A DNA stretch of 64,000 nucleotides from an uncultured Pelagibacteraceae bacterium (GTDB taxonomy: Bacteria > Pseudomonadota > Alphaproteobacteria > Pelagibacterales > Pelagibacteraceae). The notes below the pieces were generated by a model. That model was not told the origin of the DNA. It did not search any database and was given only the letters and a program-made list of their open reading frames with translations. Shown piece by piece: positions 17,414 through 26,272 of this stretch (positions are counted from its first letter, which is position 1; every line of letters begins with the position of its first letter). A program made the translations under genes and the position numbers. Where the stretch lies: assembly GCA_902622245.1 (NCBI GenBank), contig CACNPC010000001.1, positions 62,001 to 126,000 on the forward strand, given 5' to 3'.

Positions 17414-18570
17414 TAAAATAATTTACCTGAAATACTATGTTCATAAAGTGCTTTCATGTCATCCTTACTCATTGTTCTTGGATTGGTAGAAGTTGAAGGA
17501 TCTTCTAATGCCATAACTGATAACTGGTCTAAATTTATTTTATTTACATCAACAATTTCTGATAATTTATGCGGTATATTTAATTCTTTTCTTAGTTCTA
17601 AAATCCACTTTAAAAAACTATCAAAACTTTTATCGAGTTTGAGATAATCACATATAGAAATTATCCTTTTTTCAATCATATCTTTGTTAAAAGTTAATAC
17701 ATAAGGCATAAAGATAGCATTTGATAAACCGTGGTGAACATTAAATTGTGCATTGATAGGGTGGCTTAAAGAATGAATAGCACCAAGCCCTTTCTGAAAA
17801 GCGGTAGAACCCATACTAGCTGAAGCTAATAATTCTGCTCTAGCATTTAAATCTTTACCGTTCTTAACTGCTTTAATTAATGAGTTTTTAATTAACTTCA
17901 TTCCCTCAATCGCAATTCCATCAGCCATCGGGTGGAATCCTGGTGCACAAAAGGCTTCTAAATTGTGTGCCAAAGCATCCATACCTGTTGCTGCAGTCAA
18001 TCTTGGAGAAAGATCTAAAGTTAAATTAGGATCTAAAATTACAATTGAAGGTAAAAATTTCGGGTGGAAAATAATTTTTTTTATACCTGTTTGTTTATTG
18101 ATTATAGCTGATGCTCTTCCAGTTTCTGATCCTGTCCCTGCTGTAGTGGGTACAGCAATGATAGGTGCAATGTTAGTTTCATCTGCTCTTTTCCAATAAT
18201 CACCTATATCTTCAAAATCCCATATTGGTCTAGACTGTCCTGACATAAAAGCAATAGCTTTACCTACATCAAGACCGCTGCCACCACCAAATGCAATAAC
18301 TCCATCACAACCTAATTTCTTAAACTCCCCTACACCTTCTTCCACATTCTCACCCACAGGATTACCTGAAAAATTTGAAAAAACTTGAAGATGATTATGG
18401 GTTTTTTTTAAATCTTTAATTATATCTTGAACCATTTTTAGATTAATCAAATCCTTATCTGTAACAAATAATGGTTTATCAATTTTCAAATTTTTACAGG
18501 CTATACCTAAATCTTGAATCCTATTCTCTCCAACCCAAATTGTAGTAGGATAATTCCAATTAGTTTTCAT
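17413..18570 (-). CDS. Iron-containing alcohol dehydrogenase
   Basis: 385 residues, standard for group III alcohol dehydrogenases. The NAD-binding GGGSGLDVGKA, the PTTAGTGSE loop, and the metal ligands in GMDALAHNLEAF (Asp, His) and GAIHSLSHPINAQFNVHHG (two His) are all present. The substrate is not readable: family members act on ethanol, methanol, 1,3-propanediol, lactaldehyde and others. From memory, SAR11 genomes carry an iron-type ADH close to fhs that has been discussed in one-carbon metabolism, which fits this setting. First gene of a two-gene operon; divergent from tmm across 76 bases. Confidence 0.93.
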   Translation of the reverse strand: MKTNWNYPTTIWVGENRIQDLGIACKNLKIDKPLFVTDKDLINLKMVQDIIKDLKKTHNHLQVFSNFSGNPVGENVEEGVGEFKKLGCDGVIAFGGGSGLDVGKAIAFMSGQSRPIWDFEDIGDYWKRADETNIAPIIAVPTTAGTGSETGRASAIINKQTGIKKIIFHPKFLPSIVILDPNLTLDLSPRLTAATGMDALAHNLEAFCAPGFHPMADGIAIEGMKLIKNSLIKAVKNGKDLNARAELLASASMGSTAFQKGLGAIHSLSHPINAQFNVHHGLSNAIFMPYVLTFNKDMIEKRIISICDYLKLDKSFDSFLKWILELRKELNIPHKLSEIVDVNKINLDQLSVMALEDPSTSTNPRTMSKDDMKALYEHSISGKLF

Positions 18571-18646
18571 ATTAAAATAATATTTTATTTTTCTATTTTT
18601 CTTAGTACAATATATTTATAATTTTAATTGTAGAGGAAAAATTATC

Positions 18647-19981
18647 ATGACTAAAGTCGCTATAATTGGTGCTGGACCTTGTGGTTTATCAATACTGAGG
18701 GCTTTTGAACATGCCGAAAAAAAAGGAGACAAGATCCCTGAAATAGTTTGCTTTGAAAAACAAAGTGATTGGGGTGGTCTTTGGAATTACAGCTGGAGAA
18801 CGGGATCTGACCAATATGGAGATCCAGTTCATAATAGTATGTATAGATATCTTTGGTCAAACGGACCTAAAGAGTGTCTTGAATTTGCAGATTATTCTTT
18901 TGATGAACATTTTGGTAAGCCAATTCCATCTTTCCCACCTAGAGAAGTACTTTATGATTATATCACTAGTAGAGTAAGTAAAGGAAATTTAAGAAATAAA
19001 ATTAAATTTAATACAAGAGTAGTTAATACAGTTTTTAAATCAGATAAATTTGAAGTTAGCTATCAAGATAAAGAAAATGATAAAATTTTAACTGATCATT
19101 TTGATTACGTTGTAGTGTCAACTGGTCATTTTTCAGTTCCTTTTATACCTGAATATAAAGGTATGAGTTCGTTTCCTGGAAGAATAATGCATTCGCATGA
19201 CTTTAGAGATGCAGAAGAATTTAGAGGAAAAAATATTATAGTTTTAGGAAGTAGTTATTCTGCAGAAGATATTGCACTTCAATGCAATAAATATGGAGCA
19301 AAAAGTGTAACAATTGGCTACAGACATAATCCTATGGGTTTTAAATGGCCAAAAGGAATGAAAGAGGTATTCTATTTAGATAGATTAGAAGGAAAAAAAG
19401 CAATTTTTAAAGATGGTACAGAACAGGATGCAGATGTAATAATACTGTGTACTGGTTACCTACATCATTTTCCTTTCTTGGAAGAAAATTTAAAACTTAA
19501 AACAAGAAACAGACTTTATCCTCCAAAACTATACAAAGGTGTTGTTTGGCAGGATAATCACAAACTTTTGTATCTAGGAATGCAAGACCAGTTTCACACT
19601 TTTAATATGTTTGATTGCCAAGCTTGGTACGCAAGAGATGTTATAATGGGTAAAATAAATATGCCAAGTGGTGAGGATATTGAAAAAGATATTAACAAAT
19701 GGGTTGCTTTAGAAGAAAAACTTGAAAATCCTGATCAGATGATTGATTTTCAAACTGAATACACAAAAGAATTACATGAGATGTCAGATTACCCAAAAAT
19801 AGATTTTGAATTAATCAGACAACATTTTAAAGAATGGGAGCATCATAAGGTTGAGGATATTTCAACTTATAGAAATAAATCTTTTTCATCTCCAGTAACT
19901 GGATCTGTAGCTCCAGTTCATCATACAGCTTGGGCAAAAGCAATGGACGATTCTTCTGAAACATTTCTAAATAAAAACTAA
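18647..19981 (+). CDS. tmm: Trimethylamine monooxygenase (flavin-containing monooxygenase)
   Basis: 444 residues, the length of bacterial Tmm. FAD loop GAGPCG (8-13), WGGLWNYSW (42-50), YLWSNGPKE with Asn72, the FMO signature FPGRIMHSHDF (176-186) and the NADPH loop GSSYSAE (201-207, Tyr204 at the position used in Tmm) are all present. The enzyme oxidises trimethylamine to TMAO with NADPH and oxygen; marine homologues also oxidise dimethylsulfide and indole. The SD AGAGGAAAA precedes ATG 18647. The TMAO transporter and tdm lie 8-13 kb downstream, separated by a carbohydrate transport block. I am confident of the FMO family and fairly sure of the Tmm assignment. Confidence 0.9.
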   Translation: MTKVAIIGAGPCGLSILRAFEHAEKKGDKIPEIVCFEKQSDWGGLWNYSWRTGSDQYGDPVHNSMYRYLWSNGPKECLEFADYSFDEHFGKPIPSFPPREVLYDYITSRVSKGNLRNKIKFNTRVVNTVFKSDKFEVSYQDKENDKILTDHFDYVVVSTGHFSVPFIPEYKGMSSFPGRIMHSHDFRDAEEFRGKNIIVLGSSYSAEDIALQCNKYGAKSVTIGYRHNPMGFKWPKGMKEVFYLDRLEGKKAIFKDGTEQDADVIILCTGYLHHFPFLEENLKLKTRNRLYPPKLYKGVVWQDNHKLLYLGMQDQFHTFNMFDCQAWYARDVIMGKINMPSGEDIEKDINKWVALEEKLENPDQMIDFQTEYTKELHEMSDYPKIDFELIRQHFKEWEHHKVEDISTYRNKSFSSPVTGSVAPVHHTAWAKAMDDSSETFLNKN

Positions 19982-19990
19982 AAATTTAAA

Positions 19991-21250
19991 CTAATTTTCT
20001 AAAACTAAGTCTAAATATAAAGCTGCGCTCCATGAGAAATTATTTGCGCCCATAACCGATCCATCTTTTAAACTGTAATATTCATGAAAACCTTTTTCTT
20101 CAATTAATTCTAAGGTTTTCTTTTTGATTTCATTTGCATATTCTGGCTCTTTTTTAACAAGTCCTTGATAAATTAACCAATTACAATTTATCCATATTGG
20201 ACCTCTCCAATATCTTTTTTCTTCAAATGTAGGATGATTTGGTTTTATTGTTGAGAAATAGTAATCGTCATTAATATTATGATTTTTTAAATTATTAACA
20301 ATTTTTTTATTTAATTCATCATCTTGTAAATTTGCATAGAGAGTAAAATAATTTGTTATCGATGGAACAACGATATTCAAGTTAGTTTTTAAATCTTTTG
20401 AAACAAAATCATTAATATTATTATCATATAATTTTAATATTTCTTTTTCTGTTTTGGATACGAAATTATTTAAATCATCAAAATTTAAATTAAAATTTTT
20501 AGCTAAGCTAAGCAGATCTTTATTTGCTTTCAAAAATAAAGCATTAAATCCAACATCTACTACATTAAAATTAGAGATCTCATACAATTTATGTGGATCA
20601 TACTGAACATCCCTAAATTGATCTCTTAAAGTTACATATCTGTCATAATCAATTTTTAAAGGTCTCTCATCAGAGTTTGAAACTTCAAGATCTCTTCTTT
20701 TATAATTAAGGTTTTTATCTAATTTGATATTGCTCATTGGCTGATCCCAAATTGGTGAATTATCATACCCGCTCTCCCAAGGATGTAATATGGATACAAG
20801 GCCGGTTTTATTAGGATCTCTGAACTTTATGAACCAATCATGATAATTTTTAATTTTTGTTATTATATTTACAATTCTTGAACGTTGTTCATAACTAAAT
20901 TGATTTTTTTCAAAAATTTTCTTCAAAATACTAGCTAAAACTGGTGGCTGAGTAATGCCAGATGAAGGAATATTTTTTCCACATTGCCAAGTTGTGTGAT
21001 TTGGAAAATAAGATGTGTCTTTTTCATGAAAAAGAATGTGGGGTACCATACCATCGTCCCACTGACCATTAAGCAAAGTTTCAATTTCTGTAATTGAAAA
21101 ATCTAGATTAAAGTATGAATAACCAAGTGCTATAAAGGCAGAATCCCAATTCCATTGAGCAGGATATAATTTGTTATTAGTAGGAAGTGTGTAACCATCT
21201 TTTCTGTTACCTAATAATATTTTTTTTGCCTCTTCTACTCTATTTTGCAT
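19991..21250 (-). CDS. GH63-type glycoside hydrolase, mannosyl/glucosylglycerate hydrolase-like
   Basis: 419 residues, a single (alpha/alpha)6-barrel-sized chain, close to the short GH63 enzymes that cleave mannosylglycerate or glucosylglycerate. Motifs: QWNWDSAF (32-39), GQWDDGMVPHI (62-72), HPWESGYDNSPIWD (about 155-169, with the presumed catalytic acid Asp in YDNSP), YWRGPIWINCNWLIY (about 353-367) and EKGFHEYY near the end with the presumed base Glu. No signal peptide, so it acts in the cytoplasm on an imported substrate. It is the last gene of the ABC operon, its start overlapping the MalG-type stop by one base. The exact substrate is inference. Confidence 0.8.
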   Translation of the reverse strand: MQNRVEEAKKILLGNRKDGYTLPTNNKLYPAQWNWDSAFIALGYSYFNLDFSITEIETLLNGQWDDGMVPHILFHEKDTSYFPNHTTWQCGKNIPSSGITQPPVLASILKKIFEKNQFSYEQRSRIVNIITKIKNYHDWFIKFRDPNKTGLVSILHPWESGYDNSPIWDQPMSNIKLDKNLNYKRRDLEVSNSDERPLKIDYDRYVTLRDQFRDVQYDPHKLYEISNFNVVDVGFNALFLKANKDLLSLAKNFNLNFDDLNNFVSKTEKEILKLYDNNINDFVSKDLKTNLNIVVPSITNYFTLYANLQDDELNKKIVNNLKNHNINDDYYFSTIKPNHPTFEEKRYWRGPIWINCNWLIYQGLVKKEPEYANEIKKKTLELIEEKGFHEYYSLKDGSVMGANNFSWSAALYLDLVLEN

Positions 21251-22443
21251 TATCCTTTAACACTTCCTGCAGTAAGACCACTTACTAAATATTTTTCAAA
21301 ATAAACAAAAATTATTAAAATAGGCAAAGTTACTACTACAGACCCTGCCATCAAATATTGTCTGGGTGTTTCAGCTCCAACATTCAGAAACTGAATAGCT
21401 CTTGATAATGTGAATGTATTTGGCCTGTCTAAAAACATTAATGAAAATAAAAATTCATTCCAAGCTATCATAAATACATACAAAGCTACTGATGATATTG
21501 CAGGTAAACTTAGCGGAAGTATAATTTTAAAAATTATACCAAGCCAATTTTGACCATCTATTATCCCTGCTTCTTCTAATTCTTTTGGTATACTTTTAAA
21601 GTAACCTTGCAGCATATAAATTGCTACAGGTAAAGTCGTGGCTGTATATACTATTAACAAACCTTCAATAGAATTTCTCAAACCAAGTTGACTAAAAATT
21701 GTGTACAAAGGTATCACCAAAACTATCGCTGGAAACAAATAAATTATCAATATGGATGTTGATAAAAAATTTTTTCCAAAGAAGTTAAGTCTTGCAACTG
21801 CGTAAGCAGCCGGAATTGCAAATATTAGTGTTATAATGACTGTACCTAAAGAGACTATTGTACTCGTTAGCATATATCTTCCAAAATTATAATCTTTGAA
21901 TACTATAAAATAAGATTTGAATAATTCTGGCAATCCTTGTGCGAAGTTAATACTAAAGTCTAATGGGTTTAATAATAATAATGCTTGAGTTTTAAAGCTT
22001 GTAACTAACATCATGTAAAAAGGGAAAAGAATTACAAAAGAGAACAGTGTAATCCCAAACAGTGTTAAAAAATTAAAGAATAATTTTTGAGACGAGTGAT
22101 TTTTTGACAAAAAGTTTTTGTCGTAGTTTTTTATAGTATTAAAGAAAAACAATGAGATTAAGAATATGCCAAAACTGTACCAAATAGGTAAATTTATTGA
22201 GATGAAATAATCAAAAATAGAAAATAAAAGAGCAAGTATAGTAATTTTAATATTTAAATTTAATTTTTTTCCAATAAGAAGATTTATTACACAAAGAATT
22301 ATTCCAAAAACAAATAATTTATTAAAATTAAAATTTATTAATTCAATTCCTTGTAAAGTTACTAAGATTTTCCAAATACAAATTAATGAAAACAAAAATA
22401 ATGATGAGATAAAGCAATAAGTTAATATATTTTTAATTTTCAT
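21250..22443 (-). CDS. Carbohydrate ABC transporter permease, MalG-type, with N-terminal membrane extension
   Basis: 397 residues, about 115 longer than a normal MalG-type permease. The canonical part starts near residue 118 (FNFLTLFGITLFSF, then FPFYMMLVTSFKT) and contains the EAA loop ELEEAGIIDGQNWLGIIFKIILP. The extra N-terminus holds about four hydrophobic helices (roughly 8-30, 43-58, 67-85, 88-104), so the protein has some ten helices rather than six. It overlaps the MalF-type gene by 11 bases. With the other subunits it forms an importer for a small glycoside or sugar. The extension has no function I know. Confidence 0.87.
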   Translation of the reverse strand: MKIKNILTYCFISSLFLFSLICIWKILVTLQGIELINFNFNKLFVFGIILCVINLLIGKKLNLNIKITILALLFSIFDYFISINLPIWYSFGIFLISLFFFNTIKNYDKNFLSKNHSSQKLFFNFLTLFGITLFSFVILFPFYMMLVTSFKTQALLLLNPLDFSINFAQGLPELFKSYFIVFKDYNFGRYMLTSTIVSLGTVIITLIFAIPAAYAVARLNFFGKNFLSTSILIIYLFPAIVLVIPLYTIFSQLGLRNSIEGLLIVYTATTLPVAIYMLQGYFKSIPKELEEAGIIDGQNWLGIIFKIILPLSLPAISSVALYVFMIAWNEFLFSLMFLDRPNTFTLSRAIQFLNVGAETPRQYLMAGSVVVTLPILIIFVYFEKYLVSGLTAGSVKG

Positions 22444-23692
22444 CCGCTCTTTTTCCTAAAAGTTTAAAATAGATAAACATAAAAATTAACAGAAAGACTA
22501 CAATCACAATAGAAACTGCAGAACCCATACCAATATCTCCGATTGAAAAACCTTGTTGATATACATTTATTGGCAATGTTCTTGTACCTGATGCTCCTCC
22601 AGTAAGTAAGAAGATGTCTTCAAATTTATTGAAATTCCAAATAAATCTAATCATGAATAGAATTGAAATCACCGCTAATATCTGGGGTAAAGTAATATTA
22701 AGAAATTTTTGTACAGGATTTGCACCATCAACATCGGCAGCTTCATACAACTCTTTTGGAACCGCTTGAAGACGAGCAAGAATAAATAAAAATGCTAGAG
22801 GAAAATATCTCCAAATTTCAAAAATAATTACAGTTGTTAAAGCTAACCTCAATTTAAAATCAAAACCAAGTATGTTTAAAGTTACATATTTTTGTCCTAG
22901 CAAATTTATTGGTCCATCAATAATTTGATAGTTAATTAATAAATTATTCAAAGTTCCGCTTGTTGGATCAAGTAAAAGTTCCCAGGTATAAGCAAGAGCA
23001 ACAACTGGCGCAACATAAGGAAATAAAAGAACACTTCTCATAAATGTTCTTCCAAAAAATTTTTGATTTACCATTTGTGCAGCTAAAATTCCAAAAACTA
23101 TTGCACCTATTGTTCCAAAAAAAGTGTAGTAAAAAGTTGTTGATAATAGATCTATGAAGGCTTTATCTTTAATTACTTTTTTGAAATTATTTAATGTAAA
23201 TTCATAAGTTAATAATATATTTTGTGACTTACCTGATAGTTTAGGTTTATAAGATTTTAGTTCCTTCTTGGAAATTTCTTTATTATTAACATTTTGAAAT
23301 ACTATTTCTAAATTTTCTCGATATTTTTTTGGCCAATTACCTAACTCACACTTAAGTAAATTTGATTTAAATTGACATTTATTATCCAGGCTTATTGGTT
23401 CAATATTGTCTGGATATTTATCTTTAAATTTTACATTAGTAATTTCTTGTGTAAGAGAACTATTTCTTAATTTATAAATTACTTTTATTTTATTTGGATT
23501 ATCATTAATTGATTTTACTAATTTTTTTGCTCTTGGTTCAGGAATTCTTAAATCTTTGAGCTCTACATTTTTAAAACTTATCCAAATATTGGAAAATATT
23601 GGAAATAAAATTATAGAAAATACTAAAAGAACTGATGGTAATATTAAAAGATAAGCTGTTCTTTTTTCAATTTTTGCAAGTTTTGAACTCAT
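22433..23692 (-). CDS. Carbohydrate ABC transporter permease, MalF-type, with large periplasmic loop
   Basis: 419 residues. Helix 1 (about 14-36, LLILPSVLLVFSIILFPIF) is followed by a long hydrophilic loop (about 41-180) before the remaining five helices and the EAA loop ELYEAADVDGANPVQKFLNI. Part of the loop (about 70-135) has alternating strands with a TNVKFKDKYPDNIEPISL segment and two cysteines (106, 115), which looks like a DUF11-type immunoglobulin-like beta sandwich. E. coli MalF has an unrelated-looking large P2 loop in the same place that touches the binding protein. A hairpin lies between this gene and the binding protein upstream. Confidence 0.88.
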   Translation of the reverse strand: MSSKLAKIEKRTAYLLILPSVLLVFSIILFPIFSNIWISFKNVELKDLRIPEPRAKKLVKSINDNPNKIKVIYKLRNSSLTQEITNVKFKDKYPDNIEPISLDNKCQFKSNLLKCELGNWPKKYRENLEIVFQNVNNKEISKKELKSYKPKLSGKSQNILLTYEFTLNNFKKVIKDKAFIDLLSTTFYYTFFGTIGAIVFGILAAQMVNQKFFGRTFMRSVLLFPYVAPVVALAYTWELLLDPTSGTLNNLLINYQIIDGPINLLGQKYVTLNILGFDFKLRLALTTVIIFEIWRYFPLAFLFILARLQAVPKELYEAADVDGANPVQKFLNITLPQILAVISILFMIRFIWNFNKFEDIFLLTGGASGTRTLPINVYQQGFSIGDIGMGSAVSIVIVVFLLIFMFIYFKLLGKRADEN

Positions 23693-23729
23693 AAAAAAAA
23701 GCGGATAATTAATATTACCCGCTTTTTTT
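23692..23729 (-). terminator. Intercistronic hairpin between binding protein and permeases
   Basis: GCGGATAAT (23701-23709) pairs with ATTACCCGC (23714-23722) with one G-U, loop of four. A run of eight A and a run of seven T flank it, so it works as an intrinsic terminator on either strand. It lies between the solute-binding protein gene (ends 23744) and the permease gene (starts 23692), where partial termination or mRNA protection raises binding-protein output relative to the permeases. Confidence 0.85.
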
Positions 23730-23743
23730 AATTTTTTAAATTA

Positions 23744-25072
23744 CTAGAAGCTAGCTAGCACAGTATTAATTTCATCTACTGCTTCATCTAGCGTCAATTG
23801 ATCATCAATATATTGTCTAGTGATTCTATTTATAAACTTATTGTTAATAATTTTAGATGCACGAGATAGTTCACCTTCTTTTACTCCCCATCTGTTAGCA
23901 GTATCTAAACCAGCAACAATATTATTTATTACATCTGCAGAATATAGATCTGTTAAAGGAGCTTTTCTATCAACTCCAACAGGTAGTTTACTCCAAGCCG
24001 TTGTAAATGCATTTGGATCACTCGCATTACCTCTTCTTACAGGAAATTTACCTTCTGGTGCGATAGATAAAGTACTAGTGTATCCCTCATCCATTGAATA
24101 AAGAATAAACTGTTTAGCTTCATCAGTATCTGCATCTGCTGTTATGCCAAAATATCTAACATCTGCCCAAGCAGCACCTTTTACATTATTTGGTCCACTA
24201 AAATTAGTTATAAAACCAGTTTTAGATGCCAACTCTGTTGATGTAGGATCGCTATTTATTGTTGGAGGAGCTGAGTCTCTTAATCCAGCCAATTCGTCCA
24301 TTATAAACGGTGACCATATTATCATTGGTGTTTTTCCAGCGAAATAAAGTTCTCTTGATTGTTTCCAGTAAAGTTCTCCTGGAGGGCTAGCTTTAGCTAA
24401 TTTTTTGTAAAACTCTAAAGATCTCTTTAAACGAGTTCCTTGTTTTTTTGTTCCACCCTTTTTTACAATTCTTACACCATTTGCAAGCATAACATGTTCT
24501 AAAACTTGACTCATGAAGTTTTCATCAGTTTTAGTTGCTGCAACAAATCCAAACATATCATTACTTGATAAAGTATCTATTGCTTTTTCTATGTTAGCAT
24601 AAGTTGTTGGTGGCTCTAATCCAGCTTTTTCAAATAGATCTTTTCTGTATACAACCATTTGAGTCCAACCATCAACCGGCACAGCTGCTATTTTACCACC
24701 CTTACTTGCCATTTTTAAAGCACCAGGTGCAAAAGTTTTCTTACCAAGTGTTTTTACCACGTCATTATTTGCGTCAACATCAAGAATTCCTGCCTCAGCC
24801 CATGGCAATACATACTGTAATGTATGATAAATTACATCTGGAAGATCGCCAGCTGCCGCTGCTGCAGTAGCTCTTGTTCCTAGATCTTTTTCGTCAATAG
24901 GAATAACTTCAACTCCAATTCCAGTTTTGGCTTCAAAGGCTTTTGCCATCTCCTCTTGCTTAGCCATTCTTGCTGGTTGAGTTTCTGTCGTCCAGAATTT
25001 GATATCTGCAAATGCAATTGAATTAAAAACAAAAGCTATTGCAGAGATTGTTATTAATATATTTTTAAACAT
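23744..25072 (-). CDS. Extracellular solute-binding protein, family 1 (carbohydrate ABC transporter)
   Basis: 442 residues with a signal peptide (MFKNILITISAIAFVFNSIA, cleavage probably after AFA at 22). The mature part begins with strand DIKFWTTETQPARMAKQEEM, typical of family 1 binding proteins for sugars and glycosides, and continues with GIGVEVIPIDEKDL and AAAAGDLPDV. A strong SD (AGAGGGG) precedes the start, in keeping with high expression. The hairpin after its stop and the two permease genes downstream complete the importer. Ligand unknown; linkage to a GH63 hydrolase suggests a glycosylated small solute. Confidence 0.92.
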   Translation of the reverse strand: MFKNILITISAIAFVFNSIAFADIKFWTTETQPARMAKQEEMAKAFEAKTGIGVEVIPIDEKDLGTRATAAAAAGDLPDVIYHTLQYVLPWAEAGILDVDANNDVVKTLGKKTFAPGALKMASKGGKIAAVPVDGWTQMVVYRKDLFEKAGLEPPTTYANIEKAIDTLSSNDMFGFVAATKTDENFMSQVLEHVMLANGVRIVKKGGTKKQGTRLKRSLEFYKKLAKASPPGELYWKQSRELYFAGKTPMIIWSPFIMDELAGLRDSAPPTINSDPTSTELASKTGFITNFSGPNNVKGAAWADVRYFGITADADTDEAKQFILYSMDEGYTSTLSIAPEGKFPVRRGNASDPNAFTTAWSKLPVGVDRKAPLTDLYSADVINNIVAGLDTANRWGVKEGELSRASKIINNKFINRITRQYIDDQLTLDEAVDEINTVLASF

Positions 25073-25184
25073 GTATTCCCCTCTTTTTTCGTGTTTTCTA
25101 AAGTTATTTAAAAATTAAGACATAATGAACATTTAAAAGAAGAATAACAAGTATGTAAATTACACAATACTACCTGAGATTGAT

Positions 25185-26270
25185 TTAGGAATTTTTAAAA
25201 GAAATACCTTTATTATCAAATAAATGGCAACGAAATGGATCAAAACCTATTTTAACGGTGTCTCCTACTTTGATATTTGTGTCTCCATCAGTTTGTACAA
25301 CAAGAGGATCTCCCTCTTTCTCTAGATATAAATATGTTCCTGACCCTAATTTTTCTACAACGAAGACTTTACTTTCCCACAATGAATCTGTTTTAGCATT
25401 TAATATCAAGTGCTCCGGTCTTATTCCAATTTTTATACTGTCACCTTCTTTAATATTTTCAGAAATTTTTGGTACACTTAACTTTCCAGTCCCCATTATA
25501 TCTACCTCAGAACTCTTTGAGGTTTTACTTAAAATTTTACTATCTATAAAATTCATTTTTGGAGATCCAATAAAACCACCAACAAATAAATTATCTGGGT
25601 TATTATATAGTTTCATGGGAGATCCCTTTTGTGAAACTATCCCTTGATCCAATACAACAATATCATTTGCAAGTGTCATAGCTTCAGTCTGATCGTGAGT
25701 TACATAGATCATTGTAGCATTAAGTTGATCATGTAATTTTGCTAATTCTACCCTCATCTGTACTCTTAATGCTGCATCTAGGTTAGATAATGGTTCATCG
25801 AATAAAAAAACTTTGGGTTTTCTTGTAATAGCTCTACCAATAGCTACTCTTTGACGTTGTCCTCCAGATAATTGTTTGGGTTTTCTCTCTAGATACTCCT
25901 CTATTTGTAGAATTTTAGCAGCCTCCATTACTCTTTGCTCTATTTCTTCTTTTGATTTTTTTTCAATCTTTAAACCAAAAGCCATATTGTCAAATACTGT
26001 CATATGAGGGTAAAGAGCATAAGATTGAAATACCATTGCAATATTTCTTTCTTTAGGTGGTAGATCGTTAACAACTTTATCATCAATAGATATTGTACCA
26101 GAGTTAATTTCTTCTAAACCAGCAATCATTCTTAAAATTGTAGATTTACCACAACCACTTGGTCCTACTAAAACAGTAAAAGACTCACTTTTTATATCAA
26201 GAGAAACATCTTTGATAACATGTGTACTTCCAAAATACTTATTTACTTTATCTATTTTAATACTCGACAT
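25185..26270 (-). CDS. Carbohydrate ABC transporter ATPase, MalK/UgpC-type
   Basis: 361 residues. Walker A GPSGCGKST (36-44), Q-loop FQSYALYPHMTV, signature LSGGQRQRVAIGRAI, Walker B VFLFDEPLSNLDA, and the H-loop YVTHDQTEAMTL are in order. The C-terminal third is the TOBE/OB regulatory domain of MalK-type ATPases (IGIRPEHLIL). It powers the permeases encoded downstream. It starts two bases after gpsA, which makes gpsA part of the operon. 112 bases without a gene follow its stop, before the binding protein; I see nothing there beyond the latter's SD and a presumed promoter. Confidence 0.95.
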   Translation of the reverse strand: MSSIKIDKVNKYFGSTHVIKDVSLDIKSESFTVLVGPSGCGKSTILRMIAGLEEINSGTISIDDKVVNDLPPKERNIAMVFQSYALYPHMTVFDNMAFGLKIEKKSKEEIEQRVMEAAKILQIEEYLERKPKQLSGGQRQRVAIGRAITRKPKVFLFDEPLSNLDAALRVQMRVELAKLHDQLNATMIYVTHDQTEAMTLANDIVVLDQGIVSQKGSPMKLYNNPDNLFVGGFIGSPKMNFIDSKILSKTSKSSEVDIMGTGKLSVPKISENIKEGDSIKIGIRPEHLILNAKTDSLWESKVFVVEKLGSGTYLYLEKEGDPLVVQTDGDTNIKVGDTVKIGFDPFRCHLFDNKGISFKNS

Positions 26271-26272
26271 CT

